A stretch of DNA of 8,982 nucleotides, taken from an uncultured Erysipelotrichaceae bacterium. Its GTDB lineage: Bacteria; Bacillota_I; Bacilli_A; Erysipelotrichales; Erysipelotrichaceae. Both the position numbers and the translations under genes were made by a program. The notes under the pieces were generated by a model. It was given only the letters and a program-made list of their open reading frames with translations. It ran no database searches and was not told the origin of the DNA. Below, piece after piece: positions 5,539 to 8,982 of the stretch (position 1 is its first letter; the number at the start of each line of letters is the position of its first letter). Location of the stretch: the NCBI GenBank assembly GCA_902796465.1, contig CADBPK010000052.1:1-8982 (forward strand). The letters run 5' to 3'.

Positions 5539-5576
5539 GTGAAGAAAACCGTCACAAACATTCAGCATTTCTTCAC
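5539..5576 (+). repeat. Inverted repeat in the leader of the glycan operon
   Basis: GTGAAGAAA (5539-5547) and TTTCTTCAC (5568-5576) form a perfect 9-bp inverted repeat with a 20-base loop. It lies between the orphan terminator and the ribosome binding site of the glycosyltransferase gene. There is no T tract after it. It could be a leader hairpin or an operator. Confidence 0.4.
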
Positions 5577-5643
5577 TTGTTCTTCATCATTCCTTTTCTT
5601 TCTACCGGCATCCTTTTATCAGCAGGAAAAGGAGGTGAAACGA

Positions 5644-6684
5644 ATGAATACCTATACAGTAATCATTCCTGCCTATTGTCCCGGAATCGGACTGAAAGAC
5701 CTTGTCCGGGAACTGAAGAAACGCAATATGGAGTGTATCGTGGTCAACGACGGCTCTCCGGAGGAATATGACGATATATTCCGGAGTATATCCGGTTCCG
5801 CGGTCGTTCTGACGCATGAAATAAACCGGGGAAAAGGAGCGGCTCTGAAGACCGGCTTCCGGTATATCCTTGAGCATTACGGCAGCTGTATTGTCGTTAC
5901 CGCGGACGCTGACGGTCAGCATCTTCCTGACGAAATCCTGTGTACGGCAGAATACGCAGAAAACTTTCCTGATTCACTGGTCCTCGGCACACGTATCTTT
6001 CACAAAAACCATGTTCCTTTCAAGTCCTATTACGGCAACAAGATCACCGAAACGGTCTTCCGGCTGTTTACCGGCGTGCATGTCCATGATACCCAGACCG
6101 GGTTAAGGGCATTCCACAGTTCCCTGACCGGAAAAATGCTGGCAATTCCCGGGGAACGTTATGAATATGAAATGAACCAGCTTCTTAACTGTGTGAAGGA
6201 AAAGATTCCTTTCAAAGAAAATGAGATCACAGCAGTATATGAAGACAACAATTCCGGTTCACACTTTCATCCGTTCCGGGATTCTTTCCTGATCTATAAA
6301 CAGATCCTGTGTTTCGGACTTTCATCCATAGCCAGTTTCTTTGTGGATCTCTGTGCCTTTGCGTTCTTTACCCTGTTTCTCAAAAGCAGCAACGGTATCC
6401 TTGCCGCAAATATACTGGCCCGCTTCATATCCGCTGCCTTCAACTATGAGCTCAACCGCAGAGCAGTCTTCAATGACAGGAACAAACGGAAAGACAGCGT
6501 GATGAAATACGCTGCCCTGGCGCTTGCGGTCCTGGCCCTCAATACCGGGATCCTGTATGTACTGACACAGGGTCTGCATATGAATCACTTTGCCGCAAAA
6601 ATCCTGACCGAGATGATCCTGTTCATCTTTTCCTGGACGATGCAACAGAGATATGTTTTCAAAACAGCACAGACAGGATGGTGA
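5644..6684 (+). CDS. GT2 glycosyltransferase fused to a GtrA-type membrane domain
   Basis: The product is 346 residues long. The cytosolic N-terminal half (about 1-215) is a GT-A fold family 2 glycosyltransferase like dolichyl- or polyprenyl-phosphate sugar synthases. It shows VIIPAY, VVNDGS (33-38), the donor/metal motif TADADGQH (86-93) and DTQTGLRAF (149-157). The C-terminal part (about 218-340) has four hydrophobic segments and matches the GtrA family (PF04138), which is thought to move lipid-linked sugars across the membrane. The fusion should therefore put a sugar on a polyprenyl phosphate and help flip it outward. The frame is open from a GTG at 5539, but a perfect AAGGAGGTG at 5629-5637 sets the ATG at 5644. 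It is the first gene of a three-gene operon, with only four bases to the next gene. The sugar is unknown, and no GT-C acceptor transferase is visible in the window. Confidence 0.92.
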   Translation: MNTYTVIIPAYCPGIGLKDLVRELKKRNMECIVVNDGSPEEYDDIFRSISGSAVVLTHEINRGKGAALKTGFRYILEHYGSCIVVTADADGQHLPDEILCTAEYAENFPDSLVLGTRIFHKNHVPFKSYYGNKITETVFRLFTGVHVHDTQTGLRAFHSSLTGKMLAIPGERYEYEMNQLLNCVKEKIPFKENEITAVYEDNNSGSHFHPFRDSFLIYKQILCFGLSSIASFFVDLCAFAFFTLFLKSSNGILAANILARFISAAFNYELNRRAVFNDRNKRKDSVMKYAALALAVLALNTGILYVLTQGLHMNHFAAKILTEMILFIFSWTMQQRYVFKTAQTGW

Positions 6685-6688
6685 AACA

Positions 6689-7723
6689 ATGAAGAAAAAC
6701 AATACTGAACGGAAAATGTTCTATGCCGCGGACTGTATCCTGATCGCCGGCCTGATGGTCTATACCCTTCTGGATACTTTCGTGATCACGCGGACATACC
6801 AGACCGTAGACGCCCACGTGGTATCTGATACATCCGCAGCCGCAGATACGGAAAATACAGGATCCGATGATTCAACGTCCCGGAAAAGAAAGCATTCTTC
6901 CGGAAGCGGATCCGGACATGGTTCCCATGCGAAACACCGGACTTCATCTGCGGAAACGGAAACTGCAGAATCGCTGGATCTGTCTTCTTCAGATGCATCA
7001 TCTTATTCCGATGACAATATCCGGATATCCATTACGGAATATACCTGCTGCGATACACAGATCTATGTCGCGGATGTGCAGCTGACCTCCGTCGATTATC
7101 TCTACGCGGCATTCGCGGATAATGCATACGGTAAAAACGTGACTGATCAAACCAGTTCGATTGCACAGGAAAACAGCGCGATCCTCGCCATTAACGGAGA
7201 CTATTACGGTGCCCGGAACAGCGGTTATGTACTGCGCAACGGAACGCTTTACAGAGATACGATTTCTTCCGCTGACCAGGAAGATCTCGTCATCAATGCG
7301 GACGGAAGCTTTTCCATCATTACCGAAGGCACGGCAGATGCTTCGGAGATCGAGTCTTCCGGCTCGCTTCAAGTCTTCTCGTTCGGACCGGCTCTGATCA
7401 TTGACGGCGAGATCAGCTTCAGCGCTACTGATGAAGTCGGCAAGGCAATGGCTTCCAATCCGCGGACTGCCATTTGTGAGATCGAACCTCTGCATTATCT
7501 GTTCGTGGTCGCAGACGGACGTACAGATGAAAGCGAAGGTCTGTCCTTATACGAACTCGCTCAGTTCCTGCATGAAAACTTTGACATAACAACTGCCTAC
7601 AACCTGGACGGCGGCGGATCTTCCACAATGGTCTTCAACGGCAAGCTTGTAAACAATCCGACGACCAGCGGCAGCAGTATTTCCGAAAGGAGTGTAAGTG
7701 ATGTTATCTGCATTGGATATTAA
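6689..7723 (+). CDS. Membrane-anchored phosphodiester glycosidase (NAGPA domain)
   Basis: This 344-residue protein starts at the ATG after a GGATGGTG sequence, four bases beyond the previous stop. A single N-terminal membrane anchor covers about residues 12-33, placing the rest outside. Residues 45-110 are a low-complexity linker rich in Ser, Asp, Glu and Thr, with a basic Lys/Arg/His patch near 65-84. The NAGPA domain (PF09992) then runs to the end, with NGDYYG (169-174), SFGPALIIDG (231-240), NPRTAIC (257-263) and the signature NLDGGGSSTMV (305-315). Relatives remove GlcNAc from phosphodiester linkages, as in the mammalian uncovering enzyme, and bacterial members act on cell-surface sugar phosphates. 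Next to a lipid-linked sugar synthase it may trim or remodel teichoic-acid-like or capsular phosphoglycans. That role is inferred. Confidence 0.9.
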   Translation: MKKNNTERKMFYAADCILIAGLMVYTLLDTFVITRTYQTVDAHVVSDTSAAADTENTGSDDSTSRKRKHSSGSGSGHGSHAKHRTSSAETETAESLDLSSSDASSYSDDNIRISITEYTCCDTQIYVADVQLTSVDYLYAAFADNAYGKNVTDQTSSIAQENSAILAINGDYYGARNSGYVLRNGTLYRDTISSADQEDLVINADGSFSIITEGTADASEIESSGSLQVFSFGPALIIDGEISFSATDEVGKAMASNPRTAICEIEPLHYLFVVADGRTDESEGLSLYELAQFLHENFDITTAYNLDGGGSSTMVFNGKLVNNPTTSGSSISERSVSDVICIGY

Positions 7724-8081
7724 GAAGAACAAGCCATTCCTCATCTGGCTGGGGATCGCATTGTTCTGTATTATATTCGCATTTGTCTATGAGATGTTCA
7801 GCTTCGGTGTATATTCCATGAATATGATCCTGATGTTCCTGTACCCTCTGCTTCTGGGTGCGCTGCCATGTCTGTTATTGCATAAGACTGCCGGACGTTT
7901 CTGGAATGACGGCATCCTGCTGTTAACGGGCGGGAGTCTTCTCGCCGGTGTGCTGGAGATCTACGGCACCTCCAGTTCCCTGACAGACATGATCCGGTGG
8001 CTGGGTATTGTCTTTCTGGCGCTGGATCTCATTATTATTGTTATGAAAAAGAGGACTCCCGGATGGAACCAAAATCCGTAA
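7701..8081 (+). CDS. Small four-helix membrane protein of the glycan operon
   Basis: This 126-residue, very hydrophobic protein has four likely membrane helices at about residues 12-30, 38-60, 70-88 and 97-115, with a basic tail (MKKRTPGWNQNP). I do not recognise its family. The start overlaps the end of the glycosidase gene by 23 bases. AAAGGAG at 7686-7692 serves either the ATG at 7701 or a GTG one codon earlier, and the ATG has the better spacing. The overlap points to translational coupling and a linked function. It could be an assembly partner for the GtrA-type flippase or the glycosidase. It ends the operon before a terminator. Confidence 0.85.
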   Translation: MLSALDIKKNKPFLIWLGIALFCIIFAFVYEMFSFGVYSMNMILMFLYPLLLGALPCLLLHKTAGRFWNDGILLLTGGSLLAGVLEIYGTSSSLTDMIRWLGIVFLALDLIIIVMKKRTPGWNQNP

Positions 8082-8087
8082 GAGAAT

Positions 8088-8121
8088 GGATCCTGCTGGT
8101 GTGCAGGTACTGACAGGATCC
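8088..8121 (+). repeat. Inverted repeat after the membrane protein gene
   Basis: GGATCCTG (8088-8095) and CAGGATCC (8114-8121) form a perfect 8-bp inverted repeat with an 18-base loop, in the untranslated region just before the operon terminator. It may stabilise the 3' end of the transcript. Confidence 0.45.
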
Positions 8122-8136
8122 GAGGGCATTCTGAAG

Positions 8137-8163
8137 ACCGGCAAGATGTTGCTGGTTTTTTTT
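8137..8163 (+). terminator. Intrinsic terminator of the glycan operon
   Basis: ACCGGCAA (8137-8144) pairs with TTGCTGGT (8149-8156) through one G-T wobble around a GATG loop, followed by a run of Ts to 8163. It separates the glycan operon from the RhuM-Fic gene. Confidence 0.9.
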
Positions 8164-8212
8164 AAGAAATTCTATCTTTTCTGCGAATAAAACAATAAAG
8201 GAGAGTCCAAAA

Positions 8213-8982
8213 ATGGCAAAGAATGAGATTGTTTTATTTGAAACTGCAGATAAAGAAGTAAAGCTTCTTGTTGAAACAGACAGAGAAACAGTATGGCTTA
8301 CAAGGAATCAGATGGCCAAGCTGTTTGAGAGAGATGTGAAAACAATAGGGAAACATATAGAAAATGCCTTGAAAGAAGAACTCGATCGTTCAACTGTCTC
8401 AAAATTTGCGACAGTTCAAAAGGAAGGCAGCCGGAAAGTAGTAAGAAACGTTGAACATTACAATCTGGATATGATTATTTCCGTTGGCTACAGAGTGAAA
8501 TCAAAGCGGGGAATTGAATTCAGAAGATGGGCAAATCATGTGCTCAGACAATATATTCTGCAGGGATATGCAGCCAATGCACGTCTTCTGGCAGCACAGG
8601 GCAAAACAATTGAATTGCAGTCTCGCATCATTGCCGGCTCTTTTGAAGGAGAGGAACAGGAAGTTCTGAAAGCTGTCAATGCCTATACGGATGCACTGGC
8701 CCTTCTGGATCATTATGATCATCAGTCACTCAGCCGGCCGGCAGGAACTCGGCCTGTTTACCGGCTGACTTATGCAGAATGCAGAAAGATTATCGACCAT
8801 ATGGAATATACAGGAAGATCTGCTGTATTCGGTGTTGAAAAAGAAAAAGGAAAAGTAGAAGGGATCCTTGCGGCAGTCTATCAGAATGTATTCGGAAAAG
8901 AAGTATATCCTTCGCTGGAGGAAAAAGCAGCCAATCTTCTTTATTTCATGATCAAGGATCATCCATTCACGGATGGTTGCAA
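8213..8982 (+). CDS. RhuM-Fic fusion protein, cut off by the window end
   Basis: The frame is open from an ATG after AAAGGAGAG (8197-8205) to the window edge, giving 256 full codons. The N-terminal region (about residues 15-125) is of the RhuM type: VWLTRNQMAKLFERDVKTIGKHI, then HYNLDMIISVGYRVKSKRG and FRRWANHVLRQYI. It includes a likely DNA-binding helix-turn-helix. A helical linker covers about 125-180. From about 205 a Fic/Doc fold starts, ending in HPFTDGC (250-256), the beginning of the active-site motif HPFx(D/E)GNxR with catalytic His250. Fic proteins transfer AMP or a phosphate-containing group onto target proteins, and RhuM-Fic genes occur in accessory regions. The usual Asn of the motif is Cys here. 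The gene is more A-rich and uses AAA, GAA and AGA more than its neighbours, a sign of transfer. The 3' end is outside the window. Confidence 0.88.
   Translation, partial: MAKNEIVLFETADKEVKLLVETDRETVWLTRNQMAKLFERDVKTIGKHIENALKEELDRSTVSKFATVQKEGSRKVVRNVEHYNLDMIISVGYRVKSKRGIEFRRWANHVLRQYILQGYAANARLLAAQGKTIELQSRIIAGSFEGEEQEVLKAVNAYTDALALLDHYDHQSLSRPAGTRPVYRLTYAECRKIIDHMEYTGRSAVFGVEKEKGKVEGILAAVYQNVFGKEVYPSLEEKAANLLYFMIKDHPFTDGC

Noticed and set aside
5539..5643. GTG start giving 35 extra residues on the GT2-GtrA protein
   Set aside because: The extension is not part of the GT2 fold, and a perfect AAGGAGGTG stands before the ATG at 5644.
1..8982. CRISPR arrays, transposases, tRNA or rRNA genes
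   Set aside because: No regularly spaced direct repeats with unique spacers, no transposase-like frame with terminal repeats and no tRNA cloverleaf or rRNA sequence was recognised on either strand by eye.

Overview
The window looks like a stretch of chromosome from a member of the Bacillota (Firmicutes) with moderate GC content. The grounds are strong AGGAGG-type ribosome binding sites, short intergenic gaps closed by hairpin-plus-T-run terminators, an ECF-type vitamin transporter subunit, a Crp/Fnr regulator without iron-sulfur cysteines, a cytoplasmic GH31 alpha-glucosidase and a GT2-GtrA fusion. An Erysipelotrichia- or Lachnospiraceae-like gut anaerobe would fit, but the sequence alone does not fix the family. 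No tRNA, rRNA, insertion sequence or CRISPR array is visible.

Layout. Bases 1-324 hold no gene. They contain a terminator (89-125) preceded by a T-box-like but incomplete sequence, then a leader with small hairpins. A plus-strand pair follows: an ECF transporter S component (325-897) and a thioredoxin-fold peroxiredoxin-like protein (940-1488), closed by a terminator. Next is a minus-strand microprotein gene of 44 codons (1703-1837) with its own ribosome binding site and terminator. It is divergent from a Crp/Fnr family regulator (1964-2605). The 126 bp between these two starts carry a perfect inverted repeat over the regulator's putative -10 box, and three TACAAT hexamers exactly 40 bp apart. 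The regulator appears to be leaderless.

Convergent to the regulator is a minus-strand operon of a GH31 glycosidase (3467-5359) and a TatD family hydrolase (2667-3422). The 284 bp divergent region from 5360 to 5643 holds palindromes, a possible minus-strand promoter, and a plus-strand terminator with no plus-strand gene before it. A tightly packed plus-strand operon follows: a GT2-GtrA fusion (5644-6684), a membrane-anchored phosphodiester glycosidase (NAGPA domain, 6689-7723) and an overlapping small four-helix membrane protein (7701-8081). This is probably a cell-envelope glycan module in which a lipid-linked sugar is made inside and flipped, and a sugar phosphodiester is processed outside.

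After a strong terminator the composition becomes visibly more A-rich, and a RhuM-Fic fusion gene begins (8213) and runs off the window just inside its Fic active-site motif. This is an accessory-type gene, probably gained by transfer, and it suggests a defence or toxin-type island may begin here.

The most interesting items are the GT2-GtrA/NAGPA/small membrane protein operon, the leaderless autoregulated-looking Crp/Fnr locus with its divergent microprotein, and the truncated RhuM-Fic gene. No clearly new multi-gene system is proven by this window.
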